Shown: positions 1 through 6,875 of the stretch, in pieces
Layout: the number at the start of each line of letters is the position of its first letter
Numbering within the stretch: the stretch's first letter is position 1
Source: Spirosoma fluviale
GTDB lineage: Bacteria; Bacteroidota; Bacteroidia; Cytophagales; Spirosomataceae
Direction of reading: 5' to 3'
Assembly (NCBI GenBank): GCA_945906915.1
Contig: CAMDSI010000066.1
Location: forward strand, 1-9,960
DNA length: 9,960 nt
The notes under the pieces: generated by a model
The model's database searches: none
What the model saw: the letters and a program-made list of their open reading frames with translations, nothing else
What the model was told of the DNA's origin: nothing
Position numbers and translations under genes: made by a program

Positions 1-455
1 GCATATTGAACACGATCAATGACTAAATCACCTATGGAAATTCGGTCATTTTTCGATTCTGGAACCACTGCCTCGCGTGTTAATAAGGCATTTATACGGC
101 TGATAAGTGCGCGTAATTTGATTGGCTTAACTACGTAATCCGTCGCACCACTCTCAAAAGCGGCAATCTCTGTATACTCTTCTCCACGAGCTGTTAGGAA
201 CAGGATGAGGGTATTTTTGAATTCAGGATTTGATTTGATTTGACGGGCTGCTTCGATTCCATCCATTTCTGGCATCATCACATCCATGATGATTAAATGG
301 GGCTGGAAAGTTTTCGCAACGGCGATTGCCTCTTTTCCGTTCGTTGCTTTTGCTAAAAGAAAGTTTTCTTTTAGTAAATTGTATTCCAATAACTCCAAAA
401 TATCCGCATCATCATCTACGAGTAGAATTTTAAATGCTTTTGAGGTTTGTGCCAT
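1..455 (-). CDS. PhoB/OmpR-family response regulator, N-terminal part (cut by window edge)
   Basis: About 151 codons are visible, read leftward from ATG at 455-453; the gene continues beyond base 1. The translation begins MAQTSKAFKILLVDDDADI and forms a complete receiver domain (about residues 8-125). It shows the acidic pocket D14-D16, phosphoacceptor D58 within IIMDVMMPEMDG, switch threonine T88 (LFLTARG) and conserved K110 in VVKPI. After a linker, residues near 140-150 (ISIGDLVIDRVQY) look like the first strand of an OmpR/PhoB winged-helix DNA-binding domain, most of which lies outside. It is a cytoplasmic transcription regulator controlled by phosphorylation. No partner kinase is visible on this side; the next gene inward is divergent and unrelated. 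No Shine-Dalgarno precedes the start. The receiver assignment is sure; the OmpR class rests on the linker and first strand only. Confidence 0.93.
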   Translation of the reverse strand, partial: MAQTSKAFKILLVDDDADILELLEYNLLKENFLLAKATNGKEAIAVAKTFQPHLIIMDVMMPEMDGIEAARQIKSNPEFKNTLILFLTARGEEYTEIAAFESGATDYVVKPIKLRALISRINALLTREAVVPESKNDRISIGDLVIDRVQY

Positions 456-476
456 AGGTTTGAACGAATTACCACG

Positions 477-484
477 TAAATATA
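477..484 (-). promoter_or_regulatory. Weak candidate -7 element for the response regulator
   Basis: On the minus strand this reads TATATTTA, matching five of the six fixed positions of the Bacteroidota -7 consensus TAnnTTTG. It lies 22 bases before the ATG at 455, a plausible leader distance. No TTTG-like -33 element is visible upstream. The rest of the divergent gap 456-520 is simply A/T-rich. This is tentative. Confidence 0.22.
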
Positions 485-520
485 GAAATATGTATGTTAT
501 GGAATTGTTAATTTATTAAT

Positions 521-1591
521 ATGTCGAACAACACTGCTTATTCTGCCCGTCTGTCGGGATCATTAATATCGATGGCCTTGATCATCGCCGCAGCCTATTT
601 ATTACAGGATCTGCTGATTTTGCTTTCTTTTGCCTTAGTATTAGCTTTATTACTTTTGCCTGCGAGTAAATTGATGGAGGCAAAAGGTTTGCCTCGTGCC
701 CTAGCCATCTTCATCGCTATTCTTCTCACATTTGCTTTGATTTCGTCCCTGCTTTTCATCGCGGGTATGCAAATAATGGAGTTCTCCTCTGAACTTCCGC
801 TCTTTGCGAAAAAAGCCGAAAAATGGGTATCTAGCTTGCAATCTTTTATTTCTTCGAATTTTAATATCTCGCGTCGGAAGCAAATGTTAGAATTAAGTAA
901 CGAGCTAATGGCTCTTTTAAAGAATTCGGGAGTGATTATCGGTACCACTTTTTCCACTGCAATTCATGCCATAACTGCGATGATATTAGTGCCCGTGTTT
1001 ACTTTTTTCTTTTTGTTCTACCGGGATTTCTTTGAAAGCTTTTTGAAAAAAATATTCCCTAAAACGGAAGGACAAGTTTTAACGAAAGTAATAGAGAAAA
1101 CGGGTTCGGTGGTACAAGGTTATTTAGTGGGTTTGTTAGTGGTCATGTTAATTGTAGGCGTAGTGAATTCGATTGGATTTTGGTGGATAGGGGTAGATTA
1201 TCCCGCCTTTTTCGGGTTTCTGACAGGTATTTTATTATTGATTCCTTATATCGGGATTTGGATTGGGGCGCTATTGCCCATTTTATTGAGCTTGGTTACC
1301 TTGAGTCCTTCACACGCGTTAGCGGTGGTGGCTTGGGTAGCAGCTGCACAATTTATAGAAGCTAATTTCATCACCCCTTTAGTGGTGGGATCTAAGGTGA
1401 GTATGAATCCGATGGTGGCTATGCTCGCGTTACTTTGTGGTGAATTACTTTGGGGAATCCCGGGTTTGATTTTAGCTCTTCCTTTAACCGCGGTAATGAA
1501 AGTGATATTCGATTCTATTCCGAGTCTTGAACCCTATGGATTCTTATTGGGCGAGGCACCAGCCAGAACTAAAGAGACAAAAGCTCCTTAA
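521..1591 (+). CDS. AI-2E/PerM-family membrane protein
   Basis: A 356-residue integral membrane protein of the AI-2E transporter (PerM/YdiK/TqsA) family, normal length for the family. Hydrophobic segments lie near residues 12-47 (two helices), 58-86, 140-167 and 197-222, followed by the conserved C-terminal block at 228-332. Recognisable pieces there are IPYIGIWIGALLP (241-253), the QFIEANFITPLVVG stretch (277-290) and a GIPGLILALP motif (312-321). A more polar region at about 90-135 should face the soluble side between early helices. Members have been linked to autoinducer-2 export or ion/H+ antiport, but the substrate cannot be inferred here. The ATG at 521 is chosen because the protein starts well and the divergent regulator ends upstream; it has an A/T-rich leader (TTATTAAT) and no Shine-Dalgarno. 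Its 3' end overlaps the convergent LytTR regulator gene by 23 bases. Confidence 0.9.
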   Translation: MSNNTAYSARLSGSLISMALIIAAAYLLQDLLILLSFALVLALLLLPASKLMEAKGLPRALAIFIAILLTFALISSLLFIAGMQIMEFSSELPLFAKKAEKWVSSLQSFISSNFNISRRKQMLELSNELMALLKNSGVIIGTTFSTAIHAITAMILVPVFTFFFLFYRDFFESFLKKIFPKTEGQVLTKVIEKTGSVVQGYLVGLLVVMLIVGVVNSIGFWWIGVDYPAFFGFLTGILLLIPYIGIWIGALLPILLSLVTLSPSHALAVVAWVAAAQFIEANFITPLVVGSKVSMNPMVAMLALLCGELLWGIPGLILALPLTAVMKVIFDSIPSLEPYGFLLGEAPARTKETKAP

Positions 1592-2306
1592 ATCGGATGG
1601 ATTGCCGGCGAGAAATTTCGATTTTCTCTGCTTTTTCTCCCTTTAATGTCACCTGTAAACCGCCAGAAAACCAAGGTTCGATCTTCTCGATGAAGTTTAG
1701 GTTGACAATGTGTTTTCGGTTGCAACGGAAGAATAATTTAGGATCTAATCGCTCCTCTAAGGAATTGAGGGATTTTAGCACTAGGGGTTTTTGGTCGTCA
1801 AAAAACAAACGAACATAATTGCCCATCGATTCACATAATCGCACGCGATCTAAGCGAACAAACCAGCATTTTTCACCGTCTTTCACGAAGATCTGATCAT
1901 TACCTCCTAAAATGTGACTCGCCGATGCCGATTTTTCATTAGCAGTAGGACGATGAAAACGGGATTCTAATTTTTGGATACTCTCGCTTAAACGCGTTAA
2001 TTCGATAGGTTTTAATACATAATCCAACGCATTAACCTCGAAAGCCTTTAGCGCATATTCGTCAAAAGCCGTCGTGAAAATTATTTCCGGCAGAAAACCA
2101 TCCCATTCTTCTAGCCACTCAAATCCGGTTTTGCCGGGCATTTGGATATCTAAAAAGGCCACATCAGGTTGTAGTTCCTCGATGAGTTGACTTGCTTCGT
2201 CCGTGTTCGAAGCCTCTCCGATCACTTCGATAGAAGGAAAATTTTCTAATAAACGCTTTAGTTCATTTCTGGCAAGGCGTTCGTCGTCTACGATGATGGC
2301 TCTCAT
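1569..2306 (-). CDS. LytTR-family response regulator
   Basis: A 245-residue two-component regulator of the LytR/AgrA class. The receiver domain (about 1-120) begins MRAIIVDDERLARNEL and shows acidic D7/D8, phosphoacceptor D53 (VAFLDIQMPGKTG), T78/T79 and K99 followed by P100. A linker of about 20 residues leads to a LytTR DNA-binding domain (about 137-245) with typical strands (IFVKDGEKCWFV, ESMGNYVRLFF) and the RCNRKHIVNLNFIEKI motif near 205-220. This domain type binds DNA through a beta-fold rather than a helix-turn-helix. The gene starts 6 bases after the stop of the LytS-type kinase gene, its likely cognate sensor, so the two probably form one transcript. No strong ribosome binding site precedes ATG 2306, which suggests translational coupling. 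The last 23 bases overlap the convergent AI-2E family gene. Target genes are unknown. Confidence 0.95.
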   Translation of the reverse strand: MRAIIVDDERLARNELKRLLENFPSIEVIGEASNTDEASQLIEELQPDVAFLDIQMPGKTGFEWLEEWDGFLPEIIFTTAFDEYALKAFEVNALDYVLKPIELTRLSESIQKLESRFHRPTANEKSASASHILGGNDQIFVKDGEKCWFVRLDRVRLCESMGNYVRLFFDDQKPLVLKSLNSLEERLDPKLFFRCNRKHIVNLNFIEKIEPWFSGGLQVTLKGEKAEKIEISRRQSIRFKELLSL

Positions 2307-2312
2307 GGGATT

Positions 2313-3359
2313 TTAGGCTATTGTTTCAGTAATATACGGAATCGTAAGGGAAGCAAGGACGTGATTTTTGTCCAAAGGCTTTAAGTCAATATGAGCGGTC
2401 TCTCCGAACAATAGGCTTAACCGATTTTGGGAATTGACTAGCCCAATGCCCGTTGATTCACCACGCGTATTAAAATTCCCCGGATTGATCACCTGCAATT
2501 CAACATTCGCTTCATTTTTCTTTCCTTTTATCTGAATCAAACCCTCTTTGGCCGAATGGGCAATCCCATGCTTGATGGCATTCTCCACTAGCGTCTGTAA
2601 TAACATGGGTGGGATTTGTGCTTGAAGGATTTCTTTCGAAACATCCACTTTCCAGACTAGTCGTTCTTCATAACGGATTTTTTCTAGATGTAAATAGTCA
2701 AGAATTGTCTCTAATTCTTCGGCGATGGAAATCGTTTTTTTGCGTTCCGTTAATAAGGAACTGCGGAGCAGCTTGGAGAGCTGGTTGATTCCTTTTTTGG
2801 CCTTATTCGGATCTTCTGTGATTAATGCGCGAATACTGTTTAGGGCATTAAACACGAAATGAGGATTCATCTGAGCTCGTAATACCTTCCCTTCTGTCTC
2901 CTGAATGGCGCGTTCTAATTGATTTTTTTCGCGTTCCATGTCTAACTGTTTCTTCGAATATTGGAAGAAGAAATAGATCAACATCCAAATCGCCAGCGGC
3001 TTCATAAAATTAAAGAGATACTGGGTGATGATGAAAGGGCTGATTTGAACTTCGAAGTTTTCCCCTAGCAAGTATTGGTCGAGAGGTAGATTGAGTGCGA
3101 CTAGACAGGCAGCCATGCAAATTAGCGACATGAAATGATTGCGAATCATCCCTAAAAGAGGCAAATCCTGCCAAGCGTATTGTTTCGTAATGAGCTTATA
3201 TTGGTGGGTTAAAAAAATGGCTAAGGTGATATTTGCCACAGACGCATATAACCACGCCCAATGCCAACCATATTGATTGGTATACAAAACCGCCTCATTG
3301 AGAGCCCAGGCGAACCATCCGCTGGATTGAAAAACCCAATACATGCGCTTTTGAGACAT
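2313..3359 (-). CDS. LytS/YehU-type membrane sensor histidine kinase
   Basis: A 348-residue sensor kinase of the His_kinase (LytS/YehU-like) family. The N-terminal part is membrane-embedded with about four hydrophobic segments (roughly 8-27, 33-52, 72-92, 106-133) and no recognisable periplasmic sensor domain. A coiled-coil-like stretch (about 134-163) links to the catalytic half. The phosphoacceptor is H167 in QMNPHFVFNALNSI; the N-box is PPMLLQTLVENAIKHG (250-265, key N260) and the glycine box GIGLVNSQNRL (304-314). It should autophosphorylate and pass phosphate to the LytTR regulator encoded 6 bases downstream. Upstream, the stop codon of the histidine-phosphatase gene is separated from this ATG by a single base (TAATATG), so the three genes are very likely co-transcribed. 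The stimulus is not visible from sequence; a membrane-borne signal is the usual inference for this architecture. Confidence 0.95.
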   Translation of the reverse strand: MSQKRMYWVFQSSGWFAWALNEAVLYTNQYGWHWAWLYASVANITLAIFLTHQYKLITKQYAWQDLPLLGMIRNHFMSLICMAACLVALNLPLDQYLLGENFEVQISPFIITQYLFNFMKPLAIWMLIYFFFQYSKKQLDMEREKNQLERAIQETEGKVLRAQMNPHFVFNALNSIRALITEDPNKAKKGINQLSKLLRSSLLTERKKTISIAEELETILDYLHLEKIRYEERLVWKVDVSKEILQAQIPPMLLQTLVENAIKHGIAHSAKEGLIQIKGKKNEANVELQVINPGNFNTRGESTGIGLVNSQNRLSLLFGETAHIDLKPLDKNHVLASLTIPYITETIA

Positions 3360-3363
3360 ATTA
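3357..3363 (-). promoter_or_regulatory. Stop-start junction TAATATG (phosphatase to kinase)
   Basis: On the minus strand the phosphatase stop TAA, one base, and the kinase ATG read TAATATG. No Shine-Dalgarno motif precedes the start, so termination-reinitiation is the likely way the kinase is translated. The same seven bases recur at 7078-7084. Confidence 0.5.
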
Positions 3364-4014
3364 CATAGACTCGGGTAAGTCGTCTAGGTGAATCACACAA
3401 TTGCCCTTAACTAGGCGAAACTCTTGCACACTATAAACGTATTGGATGTGGTATAGGCACAGATTTTGGTGTGCATAATGATCCATGTGGTGGAGCGGGG
3501 CATTAAATAAATGGGTGAGCAAAACCCGCATGGCGCGGCCGTGCATGGCCACTAAAATGGCGTTCTCCTCTGGTCGAGAAAGAATGAGATCAATGACTGG
3601 TTTTTGACGTTCTAGTACTTCGATCGGACTTTCGCCCTCCTCTGATTGCACGTGAACATTGCCCTCGCGCCAGGTTTTCGTCAAATTTTTATAGTAAAGA
3701 TCGTCTTCTGTATTAGGCGATTTCCCTTCTTTATTTCCCCAGGAAATTTCATTTAGGCCTTCATATTGCTCCCAAGGCAAACCTTTTTCGATGAATCCTT
3801 TCACGGATTGATGGGTTCTTCGAAGAACAGAGGTATATATTTTATCGATCGGAAGATCTTGGTAGTGAGCGAAGAAGGCAGCAGCCTGTTTTTGGCCTAA
3901 TTCATTTAAATCCGCATCAATCCCACTGCCTTGCACGACCCCTTTGCGATTGTATTCCGTCTCGCCGTGGCGAATCAGGTAAATATCTTTCACTAAATCA
4001 GGTTGAGCATGCAT
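3361..4014 (-). CDS. Histidine phosphatase family protein (phosphoglycerate-mutase-like)
   Basis: A 217-residue protein of the histidine phosphatase (branch 1, GpmB/CobC-like) superfamily, likely cytoplasmic, with no signal peptide. The RHG motif is at residues 15-17 (IYLIRHGETEYNRKG) with nucleophilic H16. Other expected catalytic features are the SVLRRT stretch (62-67, phosphate-binding arginine), E89 in LNEISWGNKEG as likely proton donor, and the second histidine H158 in MHGRAMR. The family includes phosphoglycerate mutases, alpha-ribazole phosphatase and broad phosphatases; the substrate cannot be decided from this sequence, and no cobalamin or glycolysis neighbours are present. It is the first gene of a minus-strand set with the LytS-type kinase (1-base gap) and the LytTR regulator. 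The start ATG at 4014 gives the conserved strand about nine residues in, as usual; a candidate -7 element lies just upstream. Confidence 0.92.
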   Translation of the reverse strand: MHAQPDLVKDIYLIRHGETEYNRKGVVQGSGIDADLNELGQKQAAAFFAHYQDLPIDKIYTSVLRRTHQSVKGFIEKGLPWEQYEGLNEISWGNKEGKSPNTEDDLYYKNLTKTWREGNVHVQSEEGESPIEVLERQKPVIDLILSRPEENAILVAMHGRAMRVLLTHLFNAPLHHMDHYAHQNLCLYHIQYVYSVQEFRLVKGNCVIHLDDLPESM

Positions 4015-4030
4015 ATAAATGGTATTTTAT
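4003..4030 (+). promoter_or_regulatory. Weak candidate promoter for menI-menF
   Basis: TTG at 4003-4005 is followed after 17 bases by TATTTTAT (4023-4030), a partial fit to the Bacteroidota TTTG / TAnnTTTG layout. It lies about 30 bases before the menI ATG. It overlaps the beginning of the divergent phosphatase gene. The match is partial and the region A/T-rich, so this is only a candidate. Confidence 0.2.
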
Positions 4031-4043
4031 TCCGAATTTTAGC

Positions 4044-4051
4044 CAAAATTA
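4044..4051 (-). promoter_or_regulatory. Candidate -7 element TAATTTTG for the phosphatase-kinase-regulator set
   Basis: The minus strand reads TAATTTTG, matching all six fixed positions of the Bacteroidota -7 consensus TAnnTTTG. It is 29 bases before the phosphatase ATG at 4014, within the only intergenic gap (4015-4059) upstream of that set. No clear TTTG-like -33 box is seen at the right spacing, so the call depends on the -7 match and position. Confidence 0.38.
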
Positions 4052-4059
4052 CGAAATAT

Positions 4060-4482
4060 ATGTTTAATACTTCCATCTCGCTGGAGACATTGAATTCGAT
4101 GTCGAAGGGAACTATGATCGAGCATCTGGACATTGAATTTACCGAAATTCAGTCCGGTTTTTTAAAGGCCAAAATGCCGGTAGATCACCGAACAATTCAG
4201 CCCATGGGATTGTTACATGGGGGAGCCTCGGTGGTTTTAGCCGAGACTTTAGGAAGCGTGGCGGTCGTATTAGCCGTAAAAGATCCTTTGAAGGAAACAG
4301 GCGTGGGAGTAGAGATCAATGCGAATCATTTGAAGTCTGCTCGCAGCGGATTTGTTATAGGAACTTGTGTTCCCCTAAGGATCGGTAGAACCATACATGT
4401 GTATGAAATTAAAATTCACGACGAAGACGAAAATTTGATTTGTGCTAGCCGATTAACGGTAGCGATTATAGCGGTAAGATGA
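4060..4482 (+). CDS. menI: 1,4-dihydroxy-2-naphthoyl-CoA thioesterase, hotdog fold
   Basis: A 140-residue hotdog-fold acyl-CoA thioesterase that closely resembles E. coli MenI (YdiI) along its whole length. Shared blocks include MPVDHRTIQPMGLLHGGASV, VGVEINANHLKSAR and CASRLT near the end. Catalytic-site residues correspond one-for-one: Q47, H53 and E62 here match Q48, H54 and E63 of YdiI as I recall its numbering. It should hydrolyse 1,4-dihydroxy-2-naphthoyl-CoA to DHNA in the cytoplasm, a late step of menaquinone synthesis. The ATG at 4060 is preferred over an upstream in-frame TTG at 4003, since that would add 19 residues not found in the family and run into the divergent gene. Its stop overlaps the menF start (ATGA), which supports the pathway assignment. 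A looser PaaI-type thioesterase role is the alternative. Confidence 0.88.
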   Translation: MFNTSISLETLNSMSKGTMIEHLDIEFTEIQSGFLKAKMPVDHRTIQPMGLLHGGASVVLAETLGSVAVVLAVKDPLKETGVGVEINANHLKSARSGFVIGTCVPLRIGRTIHVYEIKIHDEDENLICASRLTVAIIAVR

Positions 4483-5576
4483 TCGAGGAAAAAAAGTGGG
4501 AGGAGGGAATTTCGAAGGGGGCAGCCCAAGTGGCTTGGCGATTGCCACATGCTTCGGAGGCTTTTCTTTTACAAGATTTTCAAGGGGGCTCACAGCTGAA
4601 TGAAGGCTGGAATTTATCTGAATTATCCACTGGATTCTTAGCAGCACCCTTCATCGGATTACCCTATTTTTTGCAGGCAGATTCTTTGCATTCCTTTAGT
4701 ATTGGTAGTTCCAAACATTCAACTCATTCCCTAGCAGAGTACGAAAACCCAGCAAAAAAGCAGGAGTTTATGAGCTGGGTTTCTAAGGCGGTTTCTGTCA
4801 TAAAGCAAGGGCCATTGCAAAAAGTGGTTCTTTCTAGGACGGATGAAAAAGAATTGCCAGCTGGTTTTACGGTGATAGCTGCTCTCGAAGAATTAGCGGC
4901 CGCTTATCCGAATGCCTTTGTTTGTGCGCTTTCTATTCCTGCCTTGGGTGGGGTTTGGATGTGTGCGACACCGGAGATTTTAGTGGAACAAAATAAAGAG
5001 GGCATTTTTCGGACCATTTCTTTAGCGGGAACCCAGTCCGGGGTGGATGAGCAAGGAAAAGCCCTATCTCCAGCTCAGGCGCGTTGGTCGCAAAAAGAGA
5101 TTGAGGAGCAGGCCTTCGTGAGCCGTTACATTATTGAATGTTTTAAGAAAATTCGTTTACGAGAATATACGGAGATAGGACCTAAAACCATTTCAACAGG
5201 AAATTTATTGCATCTGAAAACGGACTATATCGTCGACACAAAAGCACTGGATTTTCCTCAATTACCTAGTTTGATGTTAGGGTTATTACATCCAACATCG
5301 GCCGTTTGTGGCACCCCGAAGCAGGAGGCTATTGATTTTATAGTAGCCACGGAGCAACACAAACGTTCCATGTATTCAGGTTATTTAGGACCGGTGAATA
5401 TAGAAAATGCCACGTATTTATTTGTGAACTTGCGTACGGCGGAAATAAAAGGGACGCACGCCGTTTTTTATGCCGGATGCGGCATCACGGAAGATTCTGT
5501 TCCTGAAAAAGAATGGTTAGAAACGCAGATGAAATGCCAAACCTTGCAGCGCGTCCTAATGCAACAGGTCTCCTGA
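4479..5576 (+). CDS. menF: Isochorismate synthase
   Basis: A 365-residue chorismate-utilising enzyme. It should isomerise chorismate to isochorismate, the entry step of menaquinone (or catecholate siderophore) synthesis, with Mg2+ in the cytoplasm. The chorismate-binding domain spans about 95-360. It contains QKVVLSR (114-120), where K115 corresponds to the general-base lysine of MenF/EntC enzymes, SLAGTQ (181-186), the acidic WSQKEIEEQ stretch (203-211), HPTSAVCGTP (271-280), RSMYSGYLGP (296-305) and the terminal YAGCGIT plus KEWLETQMK metal/substrate segments. The N-terminal 90 residues are poorly conserved, as usual. The lysine and the HPT.AV.G.P motif favour isochorismate synthase over anthranilate or aminodeoxychorismate synthase. 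The menI overlap (ATGA) favours MenF over EntC. No menD, menH, menC, menE, menB or menA is in the window. The 3' end overlaps the convergent CNNM gene by 21 bases. Confidence 0.9.
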   Translation: MIEEKKWEEGISKGAAQVAWRLPHASEAFLLQDFQGGSQLNEGWNLSELSTGFLAAPFIGLPYFLQADSLHSFSIGSSKHSTHSLAEYENPAKKQEFMSWVSKAVSVIKQGPLQKVVLSRTDEKELPAGFTVIAALEELAAAYPNAFVCALSIPALGGVWMCATPEILVEQNKEGIFRTISLAGTQSGVDEQGKALSPAQARWSQKEIEEQAFVSRYIIECFKKIRLREYTEIGPKTISTGNLLHLKTDYIVDTKALDFPQLPSLMLGLLHPTSAVCGTPKQEAIDFIVATEQHKRSMYSGYLGPVNIENATYLFVNLRTAEIKGTHAVFYAGCGITEDSVPEKEWLETQMKCQTLQRVLMQQVS

Positions 5577-6875
5577 TGGAGCTGGAGTAATTTTTCCAGT
5601 AATCATCACCTTTACGGTATCAATTTTAGCGTCGGTTGTGGTGAGAATTTGGAATTGGAAAGGCGCTAGGGTGATCAGCTCATTTTCTTGTGGAATATCC
5701 TCGTATAGGCTAATCAACATCCCACCTAAGGTTTCATAATCACCTTCAGGTAAGTTCCATTCGTATTTCTCATTCAAATAGTCGATCTCATGTCGACCAG
5801 AAAGAACAAATGTCGTTTCGTCGATTTGCTTTTCGATCCAATCTTCAGAGTCGTCATATTCGTCTTGAATTTCTCCAAAAATTTGTTCCACCACATCCTC
5901 CATACTCACGAGACCACTGGTCGAGCCAAATTCATCCACTACTAGGGCGAGGGATTTGCGCTCTTTCGAGAATTTGATCAGTAAATCATTAGCCGCCATG
6001 GCTTCTGGAACGATCGGGATGCTGGTTAGGATGGATTGCAGGTCTTTGGGCTTTTTGAATAAGGCCAAAGAATGGCAATAGCCCACCACTTCCTCTAAGG
6101 TCTCTTTATAGACCAATACTTTCGAGTGTCCGCTTTCTAAGAAAACTTCTTTCAATTTTTCGATCCCATCCTCCATATCAATCGCGGTGATTTCAGTTCG
6201 CGGAATCATGCAATCCCGCACTTTTACCTGTTTGAATTCAAGGGCATTGTGGAAAATCTTGTGATCTACTTCAGCTTCTTGCTCGGTGGATACTTTGCGG
6301 TTCAGATTTTGGAGGTAATTATTCAAATCCGTTAATCCAAAAGCGGGTTTCTCTTCGGAATAACTTAAGCGAAGGACTTTCGTGATAAACCATTTCGACA
6401 GACCCACCGTTACCCAAACCAAGGGGAACATGAGTGTGTAAATCACCCAAATGGGAATCGCTAAAAATTCTAAAATAGCATCTGGGTTGATCAGAAATAC
6501 ACTTTTTGGGGTAAATTCCGACGTCATCAAGATAAGTATAGTCGCCACAATGGTGGCAATTAAACGCGCCACAATTTCATTGATGGACAAAAAATGTAGG
6601 ACTACATGGTGCAAAAATTCTTCCATGAAAATACCATAGGCCACTAAAGACAGGGTGTTTCCGATGAGCATCGTTCCGATAAAACGGGACGGGTGCTGAT
6701 TGAAATTTGCGATGATTTTCGCGCTTAAAATATCCTGTTTCGCCTTTAATTCGAAGTAGAGTTTGTTCGAGGAGACAAATGCCATCTCCACACCAGAAAA
6801 GAAAGCGGAGAAAACCATGGAAGCGATGATTCCGATGATTTGGGTATTATCCAAACTGATATTACTTGTTTCCAT
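5556..6875 (-). CDS. CNNM/CBS/CorC-domain transporter (hemolysin C family)
   Basis: A 439-residue inner-membrane protein with the order CNNM (DUF21) transmembrane domain (about 10-190, roughly four hydrophobic segments), two CBS domains (about 215-335) and a CorC_HlyC C-terminal domain (about 352-430). Marks of the family are SAFFSGVEMAFVSSNK (23-38), RFIGTMLIGNT (64-74), SEFTPKS (119-125), the CBS entry VRDCMIPRTEI (219-229) and the VVDEFGSTSGLVSMEDVVEQ block (312-331). Relatives move or regulate Mg2+/Co2+; the old name hemolysin is not functional evidence. In Bacteroidota the gliding protein GldE is a paralogue; the N-terminal motif here fits the general branch better, so no symbol is given. 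Its start overlaps the end of the 72-residue membrane protein gene by 14 bases, with a purine-rich AAAGAGAAAG just before the ATG. It is thus the last gene of the ccm transcript. Its stop overlaps menF. Confidence 0.92.
   Translation of the reverse strand: METSNISLDNTQIIGIIASMVFSAFFSGVEMAFVSSNKLYFELKAKQDILSAKIIANFNQHPSRFIGTMLIGNTLSLVAYGIFMEEFLHHVVLHFLSINEIVARLIATIVATILILMTSEFTPKSVFLINPDAILEFLAIPIWVIYTLMFPLVWVTVGLSKWFITKVLRLSYSEEKPAFGLTDLNNYLQNLNRKVSTEQEAEVDHKIFHNALEFKQVKVRDCMIPRTEITAIDMEDGIEKLKEVFLESGHSKVLVYKETLEEVVGYCHSLALFKKPKDLQSILTSIPIVPEAMAANDLLIKFSKERKSLALVVDEFGSTSGLVSMEDVVEQIFGEIQDEYDDSEDWIEKQIDETTFVLSGRHEIDYLNEKYEWNLPEGDYETLGGMLISLYEDIPQENELITLAPFQFQILTTTDAKIDTVKVMITGKITPAPSGDLLH

Noticed and set aside
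227..243. Short tandem repeat GATTT, about 3.4 copies
   Set aside because: It encodes ordinary residues of the receiver domain (QIKSNP region). It is too short to claim phase variation.
286..519. 77-codon plus-strand open frame ending just before the AI-2E family gene
   Set aside because: It lies antisense to the receiver domain of the response regulator, whose motifs are intact. The product resembles no protein and is a shadow frame.
595..957. 120-codon minus-strand open frame inside the AI-2E family gene
   Set aside because: The plus-strand frame encodes a clear family member over the same bases. The antisense product is of low complexity and lacks any motif.
4003..4059. In-frame TTG start extending menI by 19 residues
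   Set aside because: The extension has no counterpart in MenI/YdiI, uses a rare start and would overlap the divergent phosphatase gene. The ATG at 4060 gives the normal length.
5582..5599. CTGGA/TCCAG inverted repeat near the menF stop as a terminator
   Set aside because: The stem is only 5 base pairs with an 8-base loop and no T-run after it on either strand. It is also inside the CNNM coding sequence.
5556..6875. Annotation of the CNNM protein as gliding protein GldE
   Set aside because: The N-terminal motif (SGVEMAFVSSNK) and the absence of gld neighbours fit the general hemolysin C branch better. It cannot be settled without a tree.
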